This document shows positions 54,177-63,655 of a DNA stretch of 64,000 bases, piece by piece. Position 1 is the stretch's first letter; each line of letters begins with the position of its first letter. Origin of the DNA: Ruegeria sp. Ofav3-42 (GTDB lineage: Bacteria > Pseudomonadota > Alphaproteobacteria > Rhodobacterales > Rhodobacteraceae); NCBI RefSeq assembly GCF_022347725.1, contig NZ_JAKRGB010000019.1:22805-86804 (forward strand), in the 5' to 3' direction. Below the pieces are notes generated by a model. That model did no database searches. It was not told where the DNA came from and worked only from the letters and a program-made list of their open reading frames with translations. The position numbers and the translations under genes were made by a program.

Positions 54177-56054
54177 CTAGCCGCCCCCGCCGATACCGTC
54201 ATCCAATGGACGGAGACCAAACTCGCTCAGTTGGGCGAAGAGCAACACGTCATCTTCCAGAATTGGGTTGTCGGAATCTGCCTCCAAGTTAGAACGGGTA
54301 AGGTCTTCTGCCTGTAGACCGACCTGTGTTGTGACATTGCCACCATTGCCCAGCACCTCGATTTCAAGGCTGCCGTCGATCTCTCGGATATCGATCTGAT
54401 CAGCGACCAGGGCGTCTACATCAAAGCTATCGGAGGTCGGGTCAAAACCTTCAATCCGGGTTTGCGCCCTCCAGTTCCAATTGATTTCAGTCGTATCCAC
54501 ACCCGTGCCACGAACCACGATGCCGTCCGGCGCAGGGTCAAAGCCGACTATGCCCTCGGCGTTGCGGCCGCCTCGAGAAATGTGCGTCACCCTTTGTGGC
54601 GCCGGTTACGTCGGGTGGGTTCGATCTGTCGGAGTTGTAGGTCAACCCATACCCGCCCGTCGCGGGGGCTGATATATCCTGACCGAGAACGCCGACGATT
54701 TCGTTCAGAACGTCCTGGTTGTCTGCTGAGAAATTGGCGATTGTAAGGTCTTCAAGGCTAACGCCTTTAAGGATGGTCTGCGTTGCGATGCCGTCGCGGG
54801 TAACGCTGACCCGAGCGGTCCTACCAAGCGCATCGCCGGATTCCCCGAAGATCTCAAAGTCGCTGGCGGTGACGCCTGAGTCAATTTCGATCACGTCGCC
54901 CTTGTTCGGCTTGAAACCTTCGATCACGCTTGCCGGACTGTCATAGCCGATAGTGACATACATGTGCTCGTGGCTGCCATGCCCACTGTCATGGTCCATC
55001 GCGGTCAGTGAGGTAAGTTCTGTTCGCGCGGTAGCGTCCTGTGCGTGGATGCTATTAGCCCTTAGCATATCCAGCGTCACTCCTTGCAGTGAGACTGTCT
55101 GGTTGTTCGAAGGCGCCACTAGGACAACCGAGCCATCCACCTCAGAGATCTCAAGCGCGCTGGCACCGATCCAATCGGTGGGGATTGTGCCAGAGTCCGG
55201 ATCAAATTCGGTGACTTTTGGTGTCGGCACCATCGGACCATATTACCACAACATCGGTACTGTCATTGCCGACGTCGGCCTTTCCACGCTGCCCGCTGCC
55301 AGAAACGGGGCCAGCTACGGTCGGCTGTTCTCCGGGTTGATCCAGTCTTTCGTCGCCCGTCTTCCGATCTTCATAAACGCGATCAGGGCTTCGACCGTGG
55401 GGCTGTCGAACCCACCAAACTGAGCCACTTAAGGCAGGATCGGCGTGCCGTATTCGTCTGTTGACACTGCACCGTTCTGCAAAAGGTTCAGCGTTCCATA
55501 GGCACCGCGCAAATGCGCGGCAGCCAAAATACCGGTCAGCGTTAGTTCTACCGTGACCGTTGCACCGCTGCCATCGGTGTAAGAAGTGGTTTTTCCCAAA
55601 AAATCGTCCATGCTCTTGCCAATTTTTAGGCCATTCTCAACGATCTGCAGGTTGGCCAAACGCCTCCTGAATAGCGACTGTCTGAGCCTCTTTGGTAATG
55701 ATATCTTCCAAAAGTTGACGCCGTTTTTGCCAATCCAAGTCCCATCCCAAGTGTTTTTGGCCGCGCCGTTGTCGTTTAAGATATTGCTATCATAATAGCC
55801 CAGATCGATATGCAGCGCTTCACGGCGTTGGAAACCCACAAAACCCAGCGAATTCATCGAGCGACAAGCCATCGCTTCCCATTCCCATTGATCAAGCTGG
55901 GCGTCAGTAGCATTGCCTTTTTTGTGGATGTCCCATGCCGACGTGAATTGGCCAACCCGGCCCGTTCAGTTGGACCGTAACTGCTCGTCGCCGTTCGGAA
56001 AGTCCCAAGCATGGCGCTCCGCGTAAATTCAAAGCAATGGGTCTCGACCCTCAT
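54177..56054 (-). pseudogene. broken gene for a secreted repeat protein with FDP-type domains
   Basis: Minus-strand fragments in different frames join into one protein once lesions are repaired. From the 5' side: GQFTSAWDIHKKGNATDAQL, then MNSLGFVGFQ and HIDLGYYDSN, a short stretch where LEDIITKEAQTVAIQEAFG reads only in another frame (about 55655-55720), GILAAAHLRGAYGTLNLLQN, an in-frame TAA at 55429-55431 before AQFGGFDSPTVEALI, a frameshift in an A run near 55216-55219, repeats with VTEFDPDSG and VIEGFKPNKG, and a frameshift near 54590-54596 leading to VTHISRGGRNAEGIVGFDP. Repeats of the FDP kind occur in large extracellular proteins of this group. At least five lesions make function very unlikely. 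Confidence 0.8.
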
Positions 56055-56874
56055 GTCCAGCCCGGTGGCATCTATGACTAGATCGATGTGAGCGGATGTC
56101 TCCCGAAGCTCTATTCAGGCATGTTGGCGTGCAGCAGGCGCAAATCACCGGACATGGCAGGGGACATCAGCTAGCCTATTATATTTAAACGAAATTCATG
56201 CCACCAAGGCACGGTTGCGCGGATCGATAGCCAACCCCGTCTAGGCCCCCACCCAAAGGAGCATCCAGATGCGCCGCCAGAAAATTCAAAATGGCCGCTT
56301 CCATACCGCGAGGCAAGGGACCACCAATCTCATCCAGGGATTTGAGCTGCAGATCGATAGCAGTAAAGGCTGCAGCCATCGACCGAACCCAATGATTGGG
56401 CACCCGATCTGCGACTGATGTAGAGAAGCTCGATAGTGTGGTTCAGCCGTCTGATTATCTTTCGTAGCAACAGTCATGCGCCAACATTGGGTCCAACGAA
56501 ACATACTGCCCGGCTATTCGTCGGGAGACCGCTGAAAAAGAGATTCACGGCGCCTTCGTTCCAAGCTTTCCGATAAATACCTCAACGGATCACCACGGGC
56601 GCGACAATTGGGGTATTTAATTCTCGGTTAGCGATTTCGGAGCCTTAGCCAAGATCAGAGGCTGAGGACAAAACAGGGCAAGCGAGGGTAACGTCATCTG
56701 TCTTAGATTTCATACGTTATCTGCGCCTCGCACGGCTCAAAAAGACCTCGAAATAAATCAATTCCCGGGCGGTCGCGATTCAAACCTTGGGCGCACTCCA
56801 AAAGGCTGTCCGGTTCTTACCAGTAATTTGAGGAAATGACGGATCGCGCTAGTTTATGATGTGAGGTAGCAAAC
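56055..56874. other. degenerate gene-poor stretch
   Basis: About 820 bp without a recognisable intact gene. Short minus-strand frames (for example 56185-56403, containing AILNFLAAHLDAPLGGG) have no family I can name and may be decayed coding sequence continuing from the neighbouring pseudogene. The last 40 bp hold the ribosome site GAGGTAG of the NfeD-type gene. Confidence 0.4.
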
Positions 56875-58305
56875 ATGGAGATTGCAAAGCAACGGCTACA
56901 ACTCTTTTGTCTCATCATCCTGTGCTTCCTGTCGGCAACCCGAGCAAACGGCCAGGTTGATACTGAAGACACTATTGGGAACCGGGTGTTGCACACGGTG
57001 ATCGAAGGGCCAATCGGTCCGGCAACCGTGCACCACATTTCGCGGGTTCTTGAACACTCACAAAGCCAAAGTACTTCCGCAGTCGTCTTGCAACTCAACA
57101 CGCCTGGCGGTTTGGCGGACGCAACACGCGAAATCATTTCAGAGGTTTTGTTGTCACCTGTTCCGGTGATTACCTATGTGGCCCCGCCCGGTGCGCATGC
57201 GGCCAGTGCGGGCACCTATATCCTTTACGCCAGCCACATCGCCGCCATGGCACCCGGAACGAACCTTGGTGCGGCTACTCCGGTTGCGATCGGCGGTATG
57301 CCCGGCGGTTTGCCCAGGCAACCGCCGGGGGACAAGGGCGAAGATAACAAGGAATCCGAAGACGGGGCGGCCGATGACCCCCTGGCACCCAAGGATGCGA
57401 TGTCGGCCAAAGCCACCAATGATGCCGCGGCCCTGATACGCAGTTTGGCGGAAATGCACGGCCGCAACGCGGATTGGGCTGAAAGCGCGGTACGACAGGC
57501 CAAAAGCCTGTCGGCCGAACAAGCGCTGAAGCTGAATGTCATCGACCTGATGGCGGTAGACCTAAGCTCGCTGCTGCGGGATGCGGATGGGCGCAGCGTG
57601 GTGATGGGAGAAAGCCGCCAAACGCTGAACCTCTCCGGCTTGCCAGTTGAACGGATCGAGATGGGACCGGTCACTCGGATACTCAGCATTCTGTCGAACC
57701 CCAATGTGGCTTTGGTACTGATGATGCTTGGGGTCTACGGCCTGATATTCGAATTCTGGAACCCCGGTGCGATTGTACCCGGTGTAGTTGGCGCGATCTG
57801 TTTGACGCTGGGGCTGTATGCGCTCAATCAGTTGCCGCTGGATTATGCCGGGTTGGCGCTGATCGGCCTTGGAATCGCGTTCATGGTCGCCGAGGCCTTT
57901 TCGCCAAGCTTTGGGGTGCTGGGACTTGGCGGGATTGTCGCCTTTTCGCTGGGGGCTGCAATGCTTGTGGACACGGATGTCGAAGCTTATCAAGTCTCAT
58001 GGTGGCTGATTGGTGTCATGGCACTGATCAGCGCATCGGTTTTAGCCGTGCTTCTGGGATACACAATTCACACCTACCGGCGTGCGCCGGTGTCGGGTCT
58101 GAACCGGATGTTGGGTGCACATGCCCGTGTATTGGATTGGTCCGGTGATGCCGGTTTCGTCTGGGTCGAGGGTGAGCGCTGGCAAGCCCAGGGCGGAACC
58201 GACCTGCAACCTGGTCAAGACGTGTACGTTCTTGGTGTAGAAGGCCTCAGGCTTCGTGTCGGTCCGGCAACCGGCGACCAACGTGAAACTGGCGGAGGCG
58301 TATGA
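56875..58305 (+). CDS. NfeD-family membrane-bound serine protease (ClpP class)
   Basis: 476 residues. A signal peptide (about 1-26) is followed by a ClpP/SppA-like protease domain (about 35-230): LQLNTPGGLADATREI, the nucleophile Ser in HAASAGTYI, and the Lys region around AVRQAKSLSAEQAL. Four or five membrane helices follow (about 255-400, starting ILSNPNVALVLMMLGVYGLI). A C-terminal NfeD OB-fold (about 405-470) ends the protein. Long NfeD proteins cleave slipin/stomatin partners; a slipin gene overlaps its 3' end by 4 bp, the classical arrangement. Its role is membrane-protein quality control. Confidence 0.92.
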   Translation: MEIAKQRLQLFCLIILCFLSATRANGQVDTEDTIGNRVLHTVIEGPIGPATVHHISRVLEHSQSQSTSAVVLQLNTPGGLADATREIISEVLLSPVPVITYVAPPGAHAASAGTYILYASHIAAMAPGTNLGAATPVAIGGMPGGLPRQPPGDKGEDNKESEDGAADDPLAPKDAMSAKATNDAAALIRSLAEMHGRNADWAESAVRQAKSLSAEQALKLNVIDLMAVDLSSLLRDADGRSVVMGESRQTLNLSGLPVERIEMGPVTRILSILSNPNVALVLMMLGVYGLIFEFWNPGAIVPGVVGAICLTLGLYALNQLPLDYAGLALIGLGIAFMVAEAFSPSFGVLGLGGIVAFSLGAAMLVDTDVEAYQVSWWLIGVMALISASVLAVLLGYTIHTYRRAPVSGLNRMLGAHARVLDWSGDAGFVWVEGERWQAQGGTDLQPGQDVYVLGVEGLRLRVGPATGDQRETGGGV

Positions 58306-59072
58306 TGATGGAAGCATTCCAGTTTGAATGGATCGCCTATCTCATCCTGATGGTGTTGGTGTTCCTGTTCCTGCAAGCGGCAATCTACATTTTCCGGGAG
58401 TATGAGCGGGGGGTAATGTTCACGCTGGGGCGGTTCACAAGGGTTACCGGGCCGGGATTTGTCCTGATCATTCCGATTGTGCAGCAGCTTGTACGCACCG
58501 ATCTGCGTATGTTCGTCGAAGATGTACCCAGTCAGGACGTAATCAGCCGGGACAATGTCTCTGTCAAAGTCAACGCGGTGATCTATTTCCGCATTGTCGA
58601 TCCGCAGAGGGCGATCATCAACGTGGCCGATTTCAGGGCTGCGGTCAGTCAATTGGCGCAAACCACGTTACGCTCGGTTCTGGGCAAGCACGAACTGGAC
58701 GAAATGCTGGCCGAGCGTGACAAGCTCAATGCTGATATTCAGGAAATTCTGGACCGTCAGACCGACGCTTGGGGCATCAAGGTCGCAAATGTCGAAATCA
58801 AGCATGTGGATATTGACGAAAGCATGGTTCGCGCCATTGCCAAACAGGCCGAAGCAGAACGCCTGCGTCGGGCACGGGTCATTAACGCACAGGGCGAGTT
58901 TCAGGCGGCATCGAAACTGGTGGAAGCCGGCAAATTGCTGGCAACCCAACCGAACTCCATGCAGCTACGCTATTTCAACGCACTCAATGACATTGCCACC
59001 GATGGCACCACGACCGTCGTGTTTCCGCTGCCAATCGATCTTCTTCCAAAATCTCAAAAAATCGACGAATGA
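58302..59072 (+). CDS. slipin (SPFH/stomatin-family membrane protein)
   Basis: 256 residues: an N-terminal membrane hairpin/helix (about 8-30, AYLILMVLVFLFLQAAIY), then an SPFH domain (about 35-200) with YERGVMFTLGRFTRVTGPG, DVISRDNVSVKVNAVIYFRI and TLRSVLGKHELDEMLAERDK. A helical region with AKQAEAERLRRARVINAQGE completes the family pattern. Slipins form membrane scaffolds and are substrates of the upstream NfeD protease. The ATGA-type overlap indicates cotranscription. Confidence 0.93.
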   Translation: MMMEAFQFEWIAYLILMVLVFLFLQAAIYIFREYERGVMFTLGRFTRVTGPGFVLIIPIVQQLVRTDLRMFVEDVPSQDVISRDNVSVKVNAVIYFRIVDPQRAIINVADFRAAVSQLAQTTLRSVLGKHELDEMLAERDKLNADIQEILDRQTDAWGIKVANVEIKHVDIDESMVRAIAKQAEAERLRRARVINAQGEFQAASKLVEAGKLLATQPNSMQLRYFNALNDIATDGTTTVVFPLPIDLLPKSQKIDE

Positions 59073-59097
59073 AGCGTTGTCAGAGGATTTCGGTTAG

Positions 59098-59640
59098 GGA
59101 TCTGTTGCAAAGTTTTGACCATTTGCGTTCGTGCGGCTAGGGCGTTTCTGTTTGACCATGGCACCCAGTTGAAAGCTTGCTCATGGCCTTCTTCAAAGGC
59201 GCACAGCATCCCAAGTATAAGATCTTGCTCTCAGTTTTCTGTTACGTTCGGTGCGGCGTCTCATTCCGCGATCTCGAAGAGATCATGCACGAGCCAGGCG
59301 TTGCAGTGAAACACACGACGCTGAACCCCGCTGGGTTACACGGTATTCGGGCGCAATCGCGCAAGTGGCGTGTCGTCGCAAGGGACCACGCGACCGTTCC
59401 TGGAGAATGGATGAGACTTAGATCCGAATGAAAGGGATGTGGGTCTATCTCTTTCGAGCTGTCGACAGTGGGGCGGATCAGGAATTGATCGGGGGAATCA
59501 ATTCCCCAACGAACGGCAAAACGCTTGATTTCATGCTTTCGCGGCGCCGTAACAAACCGGCCGCCACAAAATTCTTCGCTCGGATGTTGGAGGTCAACGG
59601 GCTTCCGAGAAAGTTTGTCATCGACAATGTGCGCGGAGAG
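59098..59640 (+). mobile_element. IS6-family (IS26-like) insertion sequence remnant
   Basis: The left end GGGATCTGTTGCAAAG (59098-59113) resembles the IS6-family inverted repeat, which carries CTGTTGCAAA. Transposase fragments follow in different frames: FRDLEEIMHEPGVAVKHTTL (about 59250-59320) and, after a gap, MDETxIRMKGMWVYLFRAVD, where x is an in-frame TAG at 59419-59421 replacing the usual Tyr after the first catalytic Asp. TLDFMLSRRRNKPAATKFF and the next Asp region VID follow. No right inverted repeat was found. It is a dead fragment. Confidence 0.8.
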
Positions 59641-59835
59641 AAGGCCCCGATCTTTGCACCGGACGAACCGCTGACTGTGGCGTTTTCGCATGGCACGCCG
59701 GGCGTTTTGATTGTCGACTCCGGTTCGGTTGCCGTGCGATTGGACGGGCAAGACACGGTCCAGATTGAGGCCAAAGTTTTGTCGAAAAATCTAAAAACCC
59801 TTTCGCTGGACACACTTATCTTGAGGGATTCTCGC
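59641..59835 (+). other. unassigned coding remnant after the IS6 fragment
   Basis: The frame that continues from the transposase fragment reads EKAPIFAPDEPLTVAFSHG and LIVDSGSVAVRLDGQDTV, which is not transposase-like and has ordinary coding character. It runs into the 3' end of the convergent cyclase gene. I do not recognise it; it may be the tail of a gene joined to the IS remnant by deletion. Confidence 0.35.
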
Positions 59836-62800
59836 TTACGACAGGTAGGCACGCGCCGCTTTCAAATACCGGCTGTCGAAGCCTTCTTCGAACTGCAGCA
59901 CCAGCGGTTCGATAAGTGCACGCCGCGCATCTTTTGTGTGTAGCAAGGACGCTAGGCCAAGCGCGGCGCGTAGCTTCCACGAAAGAGCGGACCGGCTCTC
60001 TGCTGCTTTGAAGGCTGCACGATAATGCCGTTCTGCGTCGATTGCATCCCCACGTTTTTGCGCCAGTTCGCCTTTGACCAGACTCAGATCAATTGCGTGG
60101 TTCAACTCACCCCCATCCTGCAACGGTTGTTCTAATCCACCCAGAACCCGCGCAGCATCCTCGACCCGGTCCAGCGCCAAAAGCAGGCGCGCATGGTTGG
60201 CCTCGAAACACACACGGTGGTAATGTACCCCCGCATTCTTGCAGGCGGCAACAGCTGAGGCCGTCATCTTCTCGGCTTCTTCCAATTGCCCAAGCTGCGC
60301 CATAGCGCGGGCGCGCCAAAACGAAGCCCAGACTCCCAGAAACTTGTAACCGTACTCACCGGCAACGGCGCTGCATTCCTCGGTCAGGACCATGACCTGT
60401 TCCCAGTTGCCATTCCAGTCGTGAATGCGGATCACCCCGTTCGACAGCGCATAGACCAGCGAATACGGATCCGGTAGTGACCGGGTGTATTCCAGTATGT
60501 CATTCCCAACTTTCTCGGCCTGATCGGGATAGCCCAGCGACCAGAGCGCCGCCGCCCGGAAACACTCTGAGATCACTTTGGGTTCTGCGGCCGAAAGCCG
60601 GGGCCCCGGTTGATCCCATATGCCGTCATCGTAAAGCTGCAGCACCCGTTCACCATAACGAGCTGATTGAGCGTAGTCGCCACGGTTGAAATGCGACCAT
60701 GCCTGCATTGACGCCGAATAGACCTCGTAGCGGGCATTGCCGCTGCGTTCGGCCTCGCCGGCCAGCGCGGCAAAGGTTTCGTGCCCGGCGCTGACGTCGC
60801 CACGCATGGTTTCAAATGCCCCGATCCCATAAAGAACCGCGACGCGCAGATCGGGATCGTCAACATCGACGAACAGTTCGCGGGCGCGTTCAAATGCGGC
60901 CTGCGCCTGTGGCGAGGCATAGCTGGTGGCGGCAAAATGCACGACGCCAATGGTCGATTGCAGTTGCAGTTCAAGCCGGGCGCGATCCGTGAGGTCATCG
61001 ATCTCACCAACAAATTCCAGGCCCTGGCTGAGCTGCGCAAGCGCTTCCTTCATCGAAGCACGGCCCCATGCGGATTTGCCGGCGGTCAGCCAATAGGGAA
61101 CCGACCGACCCCCCAATCCGGCGGCAACAAAGTGGGTCGCCACCTGTTCGGGGCCAGATTTACACCGCTCGGGGAACTTTTCTTCCAGCGTTTCAGCAAT
61201 TTCGGCATGCAACTGTTGCCGCCGCCGGCGCAGTATAGATCTGTACGCCGCTTCCTGAATCAAAGCGTGACGGAACAGCAGACTATTGCCGCTTTGCGTC
61301 GGGTACACCAAGTCAGCCTCGGCCAGCAGCGAAAGCGAATTTGACAGTTCCGGCAGCGGGGTTTTGGTCACCTGCGACAGCAGGTCGATATCAACTTCGC
61401 GCCCGATCACCGACCCGATCTGGGCGTATTCGCGAACTGCGCCCAACTTATCAAGGCGCGCCATCAAACTGTCCTGCAAGCTGTCCGGCACCAGATCCGC
61501 GCTATTCTTGGATTCCAATACCGAGCGGGTCAACTCTTCCACGAACAGCGGCACACCATCCGATCGATCAAACAACTGTTTGCGCTGCTCGACAGAGAAT
61601 GTGCCTGCTCCTGTCATGCTGTCTAGTAGCTCTTCGACCTCGGCAGGCGTAAGGCGCGACAGTTCACAGGTCTCCAGATGATCCACCTGCCATTCATGGG
61701 CAAATTCCGGTCGGCAGGTCGCCAGCAACAAAACCTGATGATCGGCAAGTTTGGTAACAAAACTGCTCAGCAGCTCCAGAGACGTGGGGTCGACCCAGTG
61801 CAGATCCTCGAAATGCACAAGCAGCGGTGCCTGTTTGGCCTGCACGATGACCTGTTCGATCAGCATTTCGATCGTGCGGGTCTTTTGCAACGCGGGTGAC
61901 AAGTTCAGGGCCGGGTACCTGTCGCATGGCAGCGAAAACAAGGACGCCATCAGGGCGCGGGCCTCGTCCAAATCGGTTTCGGCAACCACCAGTTTTTCCA
62001 GCTTGTTCAACCGGGTGTCGTCGTCATCGCCATCGGTGAATGCAAGCAAGGTCTCGATTTGACGGCGGATGGGGTACATGGCCGTGTTTTTAAAATAAGG
62101 CGCAGACTGCAGGTGAAAGACCCGCGCCCCTTCGCGTTTTGCCTGATCGACGACTTCATAAGTCAGGCGGCTTTTGCCGATACCGGCTTCGCCCGTGACC
62201 AGACACACGCGGCCCTTACCCGATTTGGCATCGTCCCAGGCCGACATCAGGCGCGCCCGCTCGGGGCGGCGGCCGACCAAAGGCGTGAGCTGCCGACGCG
62301 CCGAGGTGACGGCGAACCGGTCCTGGCGTTCCGCCACAGAAACGACGCGCCAAGCTACCTGACCGGGATCAAATCCCTTCAGTTGGATGTTCTCCAGCGC
62401 CTCATAGACGAACATGTCGCCTAACAAAGAGTGCGTCCTGTTGCCGATGACAATCTGACCTGGCTTAGCCAGCCCCTGTAGCCGCGCTGCAAGGTTAGGC
62501 GTATCACCTGCCACAGCAGAAGTTGAGACCGCCCCGGTCCCGTCAAAATCACCGGCCACTACCAACCCGGTTGCGATACCGATACGCGCCTGCAGGCGTT
62601 CACCTGCTGCGGTATCAAGTGCGGCAACCGCTTCCACTATTTCCAAAGCGGCACGGCATGCGCGCTCCGCCGCGTCCTCTTGCGCCACGGGATAGCCGAA
62701 ATAGACCACAACGCCATCACCAAGATACTGGGCGACGTGACCTCCGGCCTCTTTGACCAACTGCGAAACCGAGTCCTGATAGAGCGCCATGAGGTCGCGA

Positions 62801-63120
62801 TAGTCTTCCGGATCAAGCCGCGCCGACAATGAAGTCGATCCAACCAGATCGCAGAACATGATCGTGAGATGCCGCCGTTCGGCGCTTTCCTCGTCCGCCA
62901 TGGCTCCGCTGGGTTTGGGCTGTTCCGGGTCAGGCTTCAGAGCCGCGATGGCTCTGTTGAGTTTAAGCCGATGACCAAGCACCGTTACACCTATTTCCTT
63001 GAGGTGATCGCCTGTTACGTCCTCAAGAATTTCCAGGTCGATGCCATTTTCCTCAAACAATTCAGCGTATTGAGGAAGGCCAATATCACTCAACCATGCC
63101 GCAATCGATTTGGCAGTCAT
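59836..63120 (-). CDS. SAM-domain adenylate/guanylate cyclase with AAA ATPase and TPR repeats
   Basis: 1094 residues. A SAM domain (about 1-65, IAAWLSDIGLPQYAELFEEN) is followed by a class III cyclase homology domain (about 85-260) with metal Asp residues in IMFCDLVGSTSLS and YLGDGVVVYFGYP. An AAA/STAND-type ATPase follows (about 300-620), with Walker A GEAGIGKSR and Walker B LLVHFEDLHWVDP, and then TPR-like helical repeats to the C-terminus. The start MTAKSIAAWL is chosen over an upstream frame because GAGAGGGG lies 6 bases before it. The likely output is cAMP or a protein-assembly switch controlled by the ATPase/TPR part; the signal is unknown. No membrane segment is seen. Confidence 0.88.
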   Translation of the reverse strand: MTAKSIAAWLSDIGLPQYAELFEENGIDLEILEDVTGDHLKEIGVTVLGHRLKLNRAIAALKPDPEQPKPSGAMADEESAERRHLTIMFCDLVGSTSLSARLDPEDYRDLMALYQDSVSQLVKEAGGHVAQYLGDGVVVYFGYPVAQEDAAERACRAALEIVEAVAALDTAAGERLQARIGIATGLVVAGDFDGTGAVSTSAVAGDTPNLAARLQGLAKPGQIVIGNRTHSLLGDMFVYEALENIQLKGFDPGQVAWRVVSVAERQDRFAVTSARRQLTPLVGRRPERARLMSAWDDAKSGKGRVCLVTGEAGIGKSRLTYEVVDQAKREGARVFHLQSAPYFKNTAMYPIRRQIETLLAFTDGDDDDTRLNKLEKLVVAETDLDEARALMASLFSLPCDRYPALNLSPALQKTRTIEMLIEQVIVQAKQAPLLVHFEDLHWVDPTSLELLSSFVTKLADHQVLLLATCRPEFAHEWQVDHLETCELSRLTPAEVEELLDSMTGAGTFSVEQRKQLFDRSDGVPLFVEELTRSVLESKNSADLVPDSLQDSLMARLDKLGAVREYAQIGSVIGREVDIDLLSQVTKTPLPELSNSLSLLAEADLVYPTQSGNSLLFRHALIQEAAYRSILRRRRQQLHAEIAETLEEKFPERCKSGPEQVATHFVAAGLGGRSVPYWLTAGKSAWGRASMKEALAQLSQGLEFVGEIDDLTDRARLELQLQSTIGVVHFAATSYASPQAQAAFERARELFVDVDDPDLRVAVLYGIGAFETMRGDVSAGHETFAALAGEAERSGNARYEVYSASMQAWSHFNRGDYAQSARYGERVLQLYDDGIWDQPGPRLSAAEPKVISECFRAAALWSLGYPDQAEKVGNDILEYTRSLPDPYSLVYALSNGVIRIHDWNGNWEQVMVLTEECSAVAGEYGYKFLGVWASFWRARAMAQLGQLEEAEKMTASAVAACKNAGVHYHRVCFEANHARLLLALDRVEDAARVLGGLEQPLQDGGELNHAIDLSLVKGELAQKRGDAIDAERHYRAAFKAAESRSALSWKLRAALGLASLLHTKDARRALIEPLVLQFEEGFDSRYLKAARAYLS

Positions 63121-63655
63121 TAATCCCCTCTCGTTTGCGTGAGGTATTTCTAAGCTACTTTCGTCGCCTACCTTCTTTTGTGTAGTTCCAGAACAGTGGA
63201 CCAAAGCCCAAAGTCCTTTTATTCCATTTGCTTGCAGGATGCCAATCCGTAAACAGAGACGTTACCGTTGCATCGTTTTGACTACCGCCATCCACAGAAA
63301 CTGTGAGGGCTTTGTTGCTATCTTTTGGCTAGGAGGTCTCTGTGTTGATGGCGTCTCAGGTTTCGAAAGCGGCGGGCAGTGAAAAAGTCTCATTCTAAGG
63401 CGCTCAATTTCCAAGGGACGTGCTTTGACACACGGTGTATTTCTACCTTCGTCATTCAGTGTCGTACCCGGATTCGGAGGTAACCGCCCCTTACATAGTG
63501 CGGCTTTCCCATGCCGCGGGCCCGTATGGAGTTCTCAGAACAAGCCCAATTCAGAACCACGTGCTCCAGGCACTGTGTCGCAAGCTGGTTTTCCTGATCT
63601 CGTCTCATCGACTGCTACGCCTTACCTTCCGTTTGACCGTCCCACACCTCCGGGA
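63121..63655. other. gene-free stretch between cyclase and IS110 fragment
   Basis: About 535 bp. It should contain the cyclase promoter (leftward). GAGGGCTTTGTTGCTATC near 63308-63325 faintly resembles an IS5-family end, but no matching transposase was seen. The open frames on the plus strand here have no recognisable protein style. Confidence 0.35.
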
